Source of the DNA: Methylobacterium sp. 17Sr1-1
GTDB taxonomy: Bacteria; Pseudomonadota; Alphaproteobacteria; Rhizobiales; Beijerinckiaceae
Assembly: GCF_003173775.1 (NCBI RefSeq)
Contig: NZ_CP029552.1
Coordinates: forward strand, 3,706,001-3,770,000
DNA length: 64,000 nt
Direction of reading: 5' to 3'
The first letter of the stretch is position 1; every line of letters begins with the position of its first letter. Of the stretch, positions 47,685-55,891 are shown in pieces. The notes beneath the pieces were generated by a model. The model ran no database searches, was not told where the DNA came from, and saw only the letters and a program-made list of their open reading frames with translations. Both the position numbers and the translations under genes were made by a program.

Positions 47685-47905
47685 CGATGTCCTCCCGAAC
47701 GCTGTTCTTCCGAGCGATCCGCTTCGAGTGATATTCTTGAGGCCTGTCCGGCCGTTTTTCAGGTGATCCCGTTCCTGCCGTAGGGAATTATTCAGGTTCT
47801 GGAAGATGATGGACTGTTCACACTACGGCAGCCCCGAGTCAAGCCAACTCTCACAGGATGATGTGTGCTGGCCCGACCCGGGGGCGATGCGGGAAGGACG
47901 CGCCG

Positions 47906-50611
47906 TCAGGCCACGAACTGGCAGCGCGAGGCGGCCGTCCGCGTGTCCATGTTGCGGCCGCGGTTCATGTGGTCGTCCACCTCCGCCGCGCAGCCGAGCA
48001 TGCGGGCGAACAGGAAGATCGTGAACGCCGCGGTCTCGAGCGCCGAGCCGGAGAGGGTGCCGTCGCGGTAGGGCTGCCACAGCATCTTCAGCAGCAGGGC
48101 CGCGATCACCGCGTCGATGTTGACGCAGTAGATAGTGCGCGACACGCCGGCGTCGAACAGGGCCTGCACCAGGGTCCGGTAATAGGCGTGGAAGGCGTTG
48201 TAGTCGCCGCGCTCAGTCAGCAGATCGTGGATCCAGACCTCGCGGGGATCGTGGTTCACTGCCTTGTCCTTGAAGACCGGGTGGTGGACGCCCGGGATCT
48301 TCTGGATGTCGAGGCTGCCGGCGTTCTTCCGGTCGGACTTGTAGCGGGCATACTCCGCCACCGTCCGCTCGGCGACCGCCTTCAGGTCGACGCCGTGATC
48401 CGGATCGGCGGGATCCGAGAGGTTTGCGTCGCGGAACTGCTCGATCAGGAAGGCGATGCCCTCGTAGCCGTTGCCGCCATGGGTGTAGCCGGCATGGGTG
48501 AGGAACCCGATCATCGCCTTGTTGAGCTGCACCCGCTCCGGGCTCTCCGGCCCGTCGGCCGAGACCGCGCCCTTGCACCCTTGCGCCGAGATCGTGCCCG
48601 GGCCGTTCGACAGGAGGAGCCCGATCAGCGTCTCGAACACGAAGACGTCGTCCGCCGTGCCGGCGCGGCCGAGGAGCGCGAGGCAGCCGATCTCGCCGAG
48701 GCTCAGGCGCCCGAGGAGGTCGGCCTGCGCCACGCCGCAGAACCCGTCCGCTTTGTGCAGCTCCGCCGGCACCGCGGCGCCCAGCAGCGTGCCGAAGAGC
48801 TGCAGCCACCAGGGCAGGCTTTCGGCGGTGAGGCGCGAGATGCGCTTGCGCATCAGCGGGCCCCAGGTCAGCGTCGTGGCGACCGCCGCCAGCACCGCCT
48901 CGCGGGTCGGGTGACCGTCGAGGCCGCGCAGGTAGCGCACGAAGACCGAGCGCGCGCCGCGGGCGTCCAGACCGGCGAGGAGCGCCTCTGCCTGCGGGTC
49001 CGGCTCGCGCCCGACGAGGAGCCCGGCGAGTTCCGCATCCGCCGCGACCTTGGCGAGGTCGAAGCCCTCGTCGAGGGCGTTGGGCAGCCCGGCTTCCGCG
49101 AAGCGATCGGTCAGCAGGCGGCAGAGCCGCCGGGCGGCCTCGGCGCGGCGCGGGCCGACGAGGCTGGCCGCCGCCGCCAGCACCACGTTCGGGGCGTTGC
49201 CGGCCTCGCGGGAGGCTTCGGCCGCCGCGAGCTCGGGGCGTCCATGCATGTTGACGCCGGCGGCTATGCCTGCGTTGACCAGGGCGCGGTCGTTCTCGCT
49301 CGCCTGCTCGCGCAGCAGGGCGAGGACGACGTTCGACTCCATCGGCAGGCGTGCCGCCTCCAGCATCGAGACGCCGTTGAGGCTCGTGACCTGCGTCTTC
49401 GGGTCCATCTGCGAGGCGCCCGAGGCGTCCTTCATCGCTTGCCGCGGCAGCACGACGCCGACCTGGCGGTTGAGCCGGGCGATCTGCTCGCCGTAGGGCG
49501 CCATCGCCTCGACGGGGGCCAAGTCGAGCTCCGGCGGCAGGGTCAGGCCGGCATTCGAGCCGAACCACGGCTTGAGGGCGAGGTTGCTCTCGGGCGCGAA
49601 GTCGGGCCGCGCGCCGTTCTCGCGCATCACCGCGGTGAGCGCCGCCGGGATATGGGCGATGTTGGTGACCACCGCGCCCTTGGCCGAGACGACCGGGTTC
49701 TCGGGCGTGAACACGCCGTCGACCCCGAACTTGTCCATGAACCACCGCTCCTTGGCGGCGGCGTCGTCGTCGCCCCCCGCCATGGCGCCGGCATGGCCCA
49801 CCGCCCGGGTGAGCCGGCTCTTCCAGCGCCCGACGACGCAGGCGACGACGGGCTTGGTGAAGTGCGCGTCCTGCTCGTAGTAGCCGCCGGGCTCGACGTA
49901 GAGCACCGCCGCCTTGCTGCGCGCGTCGTTGGCGAGCGCGAAGGCGAATTCCGGCGCCGCGTACTGGATGTAGACGTCCTTGCCGCAGGAGATCAGCGTG
50001 GTGGTGCCCCAGCCGCTCATCCGCAGGTAGGTGGCGATGGTGGTGGTGAAGTTGCCCGAGTTCGAGAAGATCGCGATCGAGCCGGCCTTCAGCGCCTCGC
50101 CCGGGCCGTCGCCGCCGAGCGCCCCGCCGATGCGAACCTGATGGTGGGCATCGGCCACGCCGAGGCTGTTGCCGCCGAAGATGTCGATGCCGTTCTGCTG
50201 GCCGAGCGCCCGGATCTCGCGGCTGTCGTGGACCGACAGCTTCTCGGTGACGATGAAGATCTTGCGCAGGTCCGGATTGACCCGGATCAGCTCGGCGACG
50301 CCGTCGCGGGCACCCGACGGCGGCAGGTAGACGACGCCGCAATTGAAGCGGTGCCCGGCCTCCAGGCCTTCGCGGACGTTGTTGTAGACCGGGATGGTGC
50401 CGAGCGGGGTCTCCAGCACCTGGCCGCGGCGGCCGGGCGAGGTGCCGAACACCACGTTGCCGCCCGAATAGGCGTGGCCGACCGGCGTGACGTCGCTCGA
50501 TTCGCCGCCCAGGATGTTGAGCACGCAGACCCGGTCCTCGCGCGTGGCGACCTGGTCGAGCGAGCTGATGCCGACGTAGTACTTGAAGCTGCCGATGCCT
50601 GGCTTGTGCAT
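47906..50611 (-). CDS. ATP-citrate-lyase-like large subunit (CoA ligase + citrate-synthase-like domain)
   Basis: The 901-residue protein has a CoA-binding/ligase half (about 1-330) and a citrate-synthase-like half (about 640-900) joined by a long Ala/Leu-rich helical region of some 300 residues. Phosphohistidine His273 is in TRAVGHAGAMAGG. In the C-terminal half the lyase residues His776/777 (GVHHPV) and Asp833 (NIDAVIA) are present. The His that precedes Gly-Pro in animal ATP-citrate lyase appears as Asn669 (LLSNGPGTISAQG). The enzyme should make citryl-CoA from citrate, ATP and CoA and split it to acetyl-CoA and oxaloacetate, but the His-to-Asn change makes the lyase step uncertain. Its small-subunit gene lies 15 bases upstream. 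Confidence 0.82.
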   Translation of the reverse strand: MHKPGIGSFKYYVGISSLDQVATREDRVCVLNILGGESSDVTPVGHAYSGGNVVFGTSPGRRGQVLETPLGTIPVYNNVREGLEAGHRFNCGVVYLPPSGARDGVAELIRVNPDLRKIFIVTEKLSVHDSREIRALGQQNGIDIFGGNSLGVADAHHQVRIGGALGGDGPGEALKAGSIAIFSNSGNFTTTIATYLRMSGWGTTTLISCGKDVYIQYAAPEFAFALANDARSKAAVLYVEPGGYYEQDAHFTKPVVACVVGRWKSRLTRAVGHAGAMAGGDDDAAAKERWFMDKFGVDGVFTPENPVVSAKGAVVTNIAHIPAALTAVMRENGARPDFAPESNLALKPWFGSNAGLTLPPELDLAPVEAMAPYGEQIARLNRQVGVVLPRQAMKDASGASQMDPKTQVTSLNGVSMLEAARLPMESNVVLALLREQASENDRALVNAGIAAGVNMHGRPELAAAEASREAGNAPNVVLAAAASLVGPRRAEAARRLCRLLTDRFAEAGLPNALDEGFDLAKVAADAELAGLLVGREPDPQAEALLAGLDARGARSVFVRYLRGLDGHPTREAVLAAVATTLTWGPLMRKRISRLTAESLPWWLQLFGTLLGAAVPAELHKADGFCGVAQADLLGRLSLGEIGCLALLGRAGTADDVFVFETLIGLLLSNGPGTISAQGCKGAVSADGPESPERVQLNKAMIGFLTHAGYTHGGNGYEGIAFLIEQFRDANLSDPADPDHGVDLKAVAERTVAEYARYKSDRKNAGSLDIQKIPGVHHPVFKDKAVNHDPREVWIHDLLTERGDYNAFHAYYRTLVQALFDAGVSRTIYCVNIDAVIAALLLKMLWQPYRDGTLSGSALETAAFTIFLFARMLGCAAEVDDHMNRGRNMDTRTAASRCQFVA

Positions 50612-50626
50612 GGTGTCCTCCCCTTC

Positions 50627-51937
50627 CTATTCGGCCGCCTGGAGCGACGCTTTTTCGAGCACCGGCTTCGCCAGCCCGATGGCGCGGGCCACCTGCTCGC
50701 GGCCGCCCTGGCGCATCCACTGATCGGCCTGGCGGGCGTAGGCGACGACCTCGCTCATGTCCGAATCGAAGCCGAACAGCCGGTAGGGCAGGCCGAGCGC
50801 CTCGGCGGTGTCGCGCAGCGCCCCCATGCCGCGGATGAGGTTCGGGCCGCCGCGCCCGGCGACGATGTAGAGCGGGGTCGGCCCGTGCCGGCCGACATGC
50901 TCGCGCAGGGCGTCGGCCATCGCCCGGAAGGTCTCGAAGATGTCGGTGTTGTTCGACTTGCCGCCGATGATGAACAGGACGTTCGACTGCTTCAGCCAGT
51001 GCTTGAAGCAGATGCGCGCCACCTCCTTCATCTTCTCGTAGGGCGGGTTGCCGCCGAAATCCGAGGAGATGATCGCGTCGTCGCCGAGCATCTCGGTGAC
51101 CAGCGAGTTGGCGCCGCCGCCGAAGGTCGGGGCCAGGATGGTGCCGGATGAATTGATGATGCAGACGTCGCTCTGGCCCTGGTAGGTCCGGAGCTGGTTG
51201 ATCTCGGCCTCGAAGTCCGAGTAATCGACCGAGAACAGGTGGCCGGGCAGGCCGAGCCGCTGCCAGCGCGGGTCGTCGCGGTCGAAGCCGCACTTGAAGT
51301 CGCAGGCCACCGGGGTGAGCCGGCCGTTGCGGTCGGGCCGCATCCGGATCGGGTTCAGCTCGACCGTGGTCATGCCGAAGCCGTGATAGAGTTCCCAGAG
51401 CTTGGGCAATTGCTGCACCAGGGGCGAGATCAGCGCCTTCGGGGCGTTCAGCTCCGAGAGGGCGTTCGCCACCACGAAGGCCTTGAGACCGGTCAGCGGA
51501 TCGAACGGGACCTGGACGACCTCGCCCTTGTCGAGCTCCTCGATGTCGACGCCGCCCTTGTGGGTGAGGGTCATCGTCGGCGCGCGGTAGCGCGTGCTGT
51601 CGGAGATCGAGAAATAGACCTCGTGCTCGGCCGGCACGGCGCCCTCGAAGGTGACGCCGTTGGCCTTGGCGACGACGTTGCCGTGGCGATGCTCGACGAA
51701 GTAGAGCCGCTCCTTCTCGCGCAGAGCCGTCTTCAGGTCGTGGGCGCGGCCGAGGAGGCCCGCCTTGCCCTTCTTGCCGACGCCGCCCTTGAACACCGGC
51801 TTGATGAAGACCGAGCCGTGGCGATCGATCAGGCCCTTGATCTCTTCTTCGCTCGCGTCCGGCCCCAGCACCTCGGCCGTGGGAAATCCTGCGAATTGCA
51901 GGAGATTCGCGCCGTGCAGCATGCCCGTGACTTGCAT
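50627..51937 (-). CDS. ATP-citrate-lyase-like small subunit (ATP-grasp)
   Basis: The 436-residue protein resembles the beta part of ATP-citrate lyase and succinyl-CoA ligase. The ATP-grasp region runs over about 1-240: FIKPVFKGGVGKKGKAGLLG for the nucleotide and MTTVELNPIRMR for the metal-binding end. The C-terminal half has a ligase/citrate-binding fold with TFGGGANSLVTEMLGDDAIISSDFGGNPPYEKM and IIGGKSNNTDIFETFRAMADAL. A GGAGG sits eight bases before the ATG. It is the first gene of the run (small subunit, large subunit, 2HCT transporter, dehydrogenase, thioesterase). The two-subunit form is seen in some Magnetococcus-type and alphaproteobacterial ATP-citrate lyases. Confidence 0.85.
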   Translation of the reverse strand: MQVTGMLHGANLLQFAGFPTAEVLGPDASEEEIKGLIDRHGSVFIKPVFKGGVGKKGKAGLLGRAHDLKTALREKERLYFVEHRHGNVVAKANGVTFEGAVPAEHEVYFSISDSTRYRAPTMTLTHKGGVDIEELDKGEVVQVPFDPLTGLKAFVVANALSELNAPKALISPLVQQLPKLWELYHGFGMTTVELNPIRMRPDRNGRLTPVACDFKCGFDRDDPRWQRLGLPGHLFSVDYSDFEAEINQLRTYQGQSDVCIINSSGTILAPTFGGGANSLVTEMLGDDAIISSDFGGNPPYEKMKEVARICFKHWLKQSNVLFIIGGKSNNTDIFETFRAMADALREHVGRHGPTPLYIVAGRGGPNLIRGMGALRDTAEALGLPYRLFGFDSDMSEVVAYARQADQWMRQGGREQVARAIGLAKPVLEKASLQAAE

Positions 51938-52298
51938 CGTTTCCTCCGTGCTCGTTGAGTTGCACGGTAGGGAGCGAAACTGTCAGTAACCTGTCGCGGG
52001 GCGGGCGGGGCGCTCGGGTGGAAGAAATCGGCGCGGGGACTTCCCCCTATCCCCGCGGTCAGCAGGGCTCCTCAGGGGAAAACCCTTTCGAGAATCAAGA
52101 GCGGGATCCCCTCTCCCGAGTGGGAGAGGGGTAGGGGTGAGGGTGGCTCGGGTTCAGAATTCAGCACTGAGCATCGAGCTGCGCAGCTCGATGGTTCAGG
52201 ATCATTGCGGAAGCCGAGCCACCCTCACCCCCGGCCCCTCTCCCGCACGGGAGAGGGGAGACCCGCGCTTAATCTTCAAAGCGAAGTTATGCTGCCCC
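51938..52298. other. Intergenic region with large palindrome
   Basis: Apart from the palindrome at 52101-52266 the stretch contains only the upstream region of the ATP-citrate-lyase operon, which starts at 51937. No sigma-54 promoter or clear operator was found there. No gene is seen. Confidence 0.5.
52101..52266. repeat. Large palindromic repeat, copy 1
   Basis: The outer arms read CCCCTCTCCCG...CGGGAGAGGGG, next inside are GAGGGTGGCTCGG and CCGAGCCACCCTC, and at the centre is CGAGCTGCGCAGCTCG. The whole can fold into one long hairpin. A related element lies at 55681-55855. Confidence 0.85.
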
Positions 52299-53384
52299 TC
52301 ACCGCCCCTCGATCGCCCTTCTCCACTGCCGCAGCGTCCGGCTGCGCTTGATCTGGTCGAGGGAGGTCAGGAGCTCCGGCCCGACCGGGATCGGCCGCAG
52401 GGCGGCCGCGCGGGTCATCGGATCGTCGGGCGCGCGGGCGTCCGCGCGGGCGGGCGTGACCGAGCGGGCGGCGAGCAGCGCCTGGCCTTCCCGGGAGAGC
52501 AGGTAATCGAGGAACAGCCGGGCCGCCGCCTTGTGCCGGGCCTGCTTCGGGATGAGCGCGATGCGCGAGGTGACGAGCGTGTAGTCGCTCGGCAGCACCA
52601 CCCCGACGGCCGGATCCTGCTTCGCCCGCTCGCGCGCATAGGAGCCGAGCACGTCGTAGGCCAGCAGCGCCTCGCCGGCGGAGACCCGGTCGAGCATCGT
52701 GGCGGTGGCGGTGTAGAGCTTCACCCCGACCTGGCCCAGAGCCCGGACCGCGTCCCAGGTCCGCGGCGTCACCTCCAGGTTCTGGGTCAGGAACAGGAAG
52801 CCGACGCCGCTGCGCTCGGGGTCGTAGGTCGCGACCTTGCCCTGCCACTCCTCGGGATGCCGGATCAGGCTCTGGACGAATTCGGCGTGGCTGCGCGGCA
52901 CCCGCGCCTCGGGCAGCAAGTTCCGGTTATACGCGATGGCGACCGGCTCGGCGGTGATGCCGTAGGCCTCGTTGCGCCACACCGCCCAGGCCGGCCACCC
53001 GTCGGTCTCGCCCGAGACGTGGCGCTCGGCGTAGCCGTCGTTGACGAGCTTGATCTGGAGATCCATCGCCGAGCTCCAGAGGACGTCCGCCGTGCCCCCG
53101 CCCGATCCGGCCTCGGCCAGGAACTCGTCGTAGAGCCGCGACGAGTTCATCTTGGAATACGACACCGCGACGGCCGGAAAGCGTTGCCGGAAGCCGGCGA
53201 GAAGAGCCGAGGCCTCCGCCTCGTCGGTCGTCGCGCGCACCACGACCGTGCCCTCCCGCACGGCCTCGGCGCGGCCTGCGGCCTGCGCGTCGACGGGCGG
53301 GTCGACCTGGGCGCGAGCAATCGGGATCCAGGCGGAGCCGAGGAGGAGGGCGAGGCTCACCCATGCGGCCGTCAGGGTCCTCAC
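52299..53384 (-). CDS. Periplasmic substrate-binding protein (Fe3+/carboxylate ABC type)
   Basis: This 361-residue protein has a signal peptide (LTAAWVSLALLLGSAWIPIARAQ) and the two-lobed fold of the AfuA/FbpA cluster. ADVLWSSAMDLQIKLVNDGYAE and AYGITAEPVAIAYNRNLLPEA are in lobe 1, and KQARHKAAARLFLDYLLSREGQALL near the C-terminus is the usual hinge motif. No ABC permease follows. It is divergent from a TctD/TctE-like two-component system, as in several proteobacteria where such a protein assists the sensor. The start is a GTG at 53384 with AGGAAGAGG nine bases ahead; a TTG at 53390 is possible but too close. Confidence 0.85.
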   Translation of the reverse strand: MRTLTAAWVSLALLLGSAWIPIARAQVDPPVDAQAAGRAEAVREGTVVVRATTDEAEASALLAGFRQRFPAVAVSYSKMNSSRLYDEFLAEAGSGGGTADVLWSSAMDLQIKLVNDGYAERHVSGETDGWPAWAVWRNEAYGITAEPVAIAYNRNLLPEARVPRSHAEFVQSLIRHPEEWQGKVATYDPERSGVGFLFLTQNLEVTPRTWDAVRALGQVGVKLYTATATMLDRVSAGEALLAYDVLGSYARERAKQDPAVGVVLPSDYTLVTSRIALIPKQARHKAAARLFLDYLLSREGQALLAARSVTPARADARAPDDPMTRAAALRPIPVGPELLTSLDQIKRSRTLRQWRRAIEGR

Positions 53385-53547
53385 TCTCAAAAACCTCTTC
53401 CTGCCCCAAGGTTTCCGGTTGCCCGCGGCGGTCGCCGCGGCGAGGATCGCACGCTACAGGCTCGCGCGGCGATCTCCTAACCCGGGCGGCGATTCCTCGT
53501 CGCCGGGGCGAGGGCGCGCGACGATCCGAAGGGGAGGGGACGGCGGG

Positions 53548-54210
53548 ATGCGGGTGCTCGTCGTGGAGGATGACGCGGCCCTGGCGCGCGGCCTCGTGGC
53601 GGCGCTCCGGGCGGCCGGGCACGCGGCCGATCACGAGCCGGACGGCACGGCGGCGGCGGGAATCGCCCTGTCGGAGCCCTACAGCCTGATCGTGCTCGAT
53701 ATCGGCCTGCCGGGCCTGTCCGGGTTCGAGGTGCTGCGGCGCATCCGGGCGGCGAGCGCCGTCCCGGTGCTGATCCTCACCGCCCGCGACGGCATGACCG
53801 ACCGGGTGCACGGGCTCGATCTCGGGGCCGACGACTACCTGGCGAAGCCCTTCGCGCTGCCCGAGTTCGAGGCGCGGGTGCGCGCCCTGATCCGGCGCGG
53901 CCAGGGCCAGCGCAGCCCGGTCCTGCAATGCGGGGGCCTCGTCCTCGACCGCTCGTCGGGAGCCGTCACCCTCGCCGGCGAGGTCCTGTCCTTGCGGCGC
54001 CGGGAGCTCGCGGTGCTGGAGGTGCTGATGGCGAGGGCCGGGCAGGTCGTGCCGAAGGAGCGGCTCGCCGGCGAGGTGTTCGGCTTCGACGACGAGGTGG
54101 CGCCCAACGCCCTTGAGCTTTACGTCGCGCGCCTGCGCAAGAAGCTGCAGCCGGACGGGCCGGAGATCCGCACGATCCGCGGCCTCGGCTACCTCCTCGA
54201 CGCCCGATGA
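53548..54210 (+). CDS. tctD: OmpR-family response regulator, TctD-like
   Basis: The 220-residue protein has an acidic pair (VVEDDAALARG), phosphorylated Asp51 (LIVLDIGLPG), Thr in ILTARDG and Lys in YLAKPFALPEF. The winged-helix part ends with PNALELYVARLRKKLQPDGPEIRTIRGLGYLL. The pattern fits the TctD/QseB group. Its stop overlaps the start of the kinase gene by four bases (ATGA). TctD regulates tricarboxylate uptake in Salmonella. The adjacent ATP-citrate-lyase and 2HCT transporter genes make them its probable target. The symbol is given on similarity and context. Confidence 0.82.
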   Translation: MRVLVVEDDAALARGLVAALRAAGHAADHEPDGTAAAGIALSEPYSLIVLDIGLPGLSGFEVLRRIRAASAVPVLILTARDGMTDRVHGLDLGADDYLAKPFALPEFEARVRALIRRGQGQRSPVLQCGGLVLDRSSGAVTLAGEVLSLRRRELAVLEVLMARAGQVVPKERLAGEVFGFDDEVAPNALELYVARLRKKLQPDGPEIRTIRGLGYLLDAR

Positions 54211-55634
54211 GCCGGCGCCCGCCTTCCCTCCGGCGCGGGCTGATGCTCAGGATGCTCCTGCCGGCCGCGGTGCTGGCGGGGGTGCTCGGCCTCGGCGGCG
54301 CCCTCGTCATCCGGGACGTGGTCGAGACGACGCATGACCGGCTGCTCGACGGCTCGGTGCTGGCCATCGCCGAGCGCCTGGCGCTCGACGAGGACAACGA
54401 GGTGACGGTGGACCTGCCGCGGGTGGCGCTCGGCATGCTGGAGAGCCAGTCGCAGGACCGGGTCTATTACAGCGTCAGCTACCGCGGTCAGCTCGTCACC
54501 GGCTACCGCGACCTGCCCCGCCCCGACGAGGAGGTCGAGCCCGGCCCCACCCGGCACCGGGACGCGGTGATGCGCGGCGCGGCCGTCCGGATCGCCGCCC
54601 GGGCGCGGAGGGTCTACGGCAAGCCCGGCGCGGTGCTGGTGCAGGTGGCCGAGACGCGGGACGCGCGCAGCAGCCTCGAACTCCGGCTCCTCGGCGGCCT
54701 CGTCCTGCTCGAAGGCGTCCTCCTGGCGCTCGTCGGAATCCTGACCTGGTACGGGATCGGCCGCGGCCTCGCGCCCCTCGACCGCCTGAGCGCCGAGATT
54801 GCCGGGCGCGCCGCCCCCGGCGCGGTGAGCCTCCAGCCCCTCGACGTCTCGGCGGTACCGGTGGAGGCCAGGGCGCCGGTCCTCGCCTTCAACACGCTGC
54901 TGGGGCGGCTCGACGAGGTGATGGGGGCGGTGCGCCGCTTCACCGGCGACGCCTCGCACCAGATGCGCACGCCGCTCGCCGTCCTGCGCATGCACGTCGA
55001 TCTCGCCCGCCGGCACGAGGCGGGCACGGCGCCGGAGGGCCGCGCCGCCCTCGACGACATCGAGGGCGCGGCGCGTCGCCTGGAGCACCTGCTCGCGCAG
55101 CTCCTGGCGCTCGCCCGGGCCGACGAGGATCCGGGCGCGATCGCCCTGACGGAGCTGGATCTCGCAACAATCGCCGCGACGGTGCTCGCCGACCACGTGC
55201 CGCGGGCGCTTCGCGCCGGCATCGAGGTCGAGTACGAGGGGCCCGACGGGCCCGTGATGGTGACGGGCCACCCGACCCTGGTGGGCGAGATCCTCAGCAA
55301 CGTCATCGACAACGCGATCCGCTACGCCGGGACCGGCGCCCGGGTGGTGGTGCGGGTGGCGGACTCGGGCGTGGGCGCCTTCGCCGAGGTCGAGGATGAC
55401 GGGCCGGGCATTCCGCCGGAGCACCGCGAGGCGGTGTTTTCGCGGTTCTACCGCATCGCGCGAAGCGACGGACCGGAGGGCAGCGGCCTCGGCCTCGCCG
55501 TCGTTCGGGCGCTCGCCGACCGGATCGGTGCGGCGGTGACGCTGCACGACGGGGCGGGCGGTGAGCCGGGCTTGCGGGTGAGGATCGTGTTTCCACCGGT
55601 TCCGGCGCGAGCGGCTGGTCCTGGCGGAGGTTGA
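54207..55634 (+). CDS. tctE: Sensor histidine kinase, TctE-like
   Basis: The 475-residue membrane kinase has a first helix (MLRMLLPAAVLAGVLGLGGALVI) and a periplasmic 2CSK_N-type domain. A second helix (LLLEGVLLALVGILTWYGI) and a HAMP region follow. The H-box DASHQMRTPLAVLR with His251 is the TctE/QseC variant. N-box NVIDNAIRYA, G1 EDDGPGIP and G2 EGSGLGLAV are complete. It overlaps tctD by four bases. In its family the periplasmic domain binds citrate or similar acids, and the neighbouring citrate-type genes support this here. Confidence 0.85.
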   Translation: MSRRPPSLRRGLMLRMLLPAAVLAGVLGLGGALVIRDVVETTHDRLLDGSVLAIAERLALDEDNEVTVDLPRVALGMLESQSQDRVYYSVSYRGQLVTGYRDLPRPDEEVEPGPTRHRDAVMRGAAVRIAARARRVYGKPGAVLVQVAETRDARSSLELRLLGGLVLLEGVLLALVGILTWYGIGRGLAPLDRLSAEIAGRAAPGAVSLQPLDVSAVPVEARAPVLAFNTLLGRLDEVMGAVRRFTGDASHQMRTPLAVLRMHVDLARRHEAGTAPEGRAALDDIEGAARRLEHLLAQLLALARADEDPGAIALTELDLATIAATVLADHVPRALRAGIEVEYEGPDGPVMVTGHPTLVGEILSNVIDNAIRYAGTGARVVVRVADSGVGAFAEVEDDGPGIPPEHREAVFSRFYRIARSDGPEGSGLGLAVVRALADRIGAAVTLHDGAGGEPGLRVRIVFPPVPARAAGPGGG

Positions 55635-55680
55635 TGGATCGCGGTCTACTTGATCTTTCCGAATAAAAATCAAGCGCTTC

Positions 55681-55855
55681 TCCCCTCTCCCGTGTGGGAG
55701 AGGGGTCGGGGGTGAGGGTGGCTCGGTTTCAGGATTGAGCACTGACCGCAGAGCTGCGCAGCTCGACGCTCAGCGCTTTATACTGAAGCCGAGCCACCCT
55801 GCGCGATCTTCGATCGCCCCTACCCCTCTCCCAAACGGGAGAGGGGATCCCGCGC
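55681..55855. repeat. Large palindromic repeat, copy 2
   Basis: The order of parts is the same as at 52101-52266: CCCCTCTCCCG outer arm, GAGGGTGGCTCGG, central GAGCTGCGCAGCTC, then CCGAGCCACCCT and a final GGGAGAGGGG. The right half has an insertion of about twenty bases before the outer arm. The two copies bracket the binding-protein and TctDE genes. Confidence 0.82.
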
Positions 55856-55891
55856 TCTATTTTCGACGACAGAGACCACGTTCGAAGCCGA

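Noticed and set aside
47858..51151. A frame of over 1000 codons on the plus strand opposite the ATP-citrate-lyase-like genes.
   Set aside because: No recognisable domain and the composition of an antisense shadow, while the minus strand encodes well conserved enzymes.
51938..52100. Search for a sigma-54 promoter ahead of the ATP-citrate-lyase operon.
   Set aside because: No GG-N10-GC element with acceptable flanking bases was found on the minus strand.
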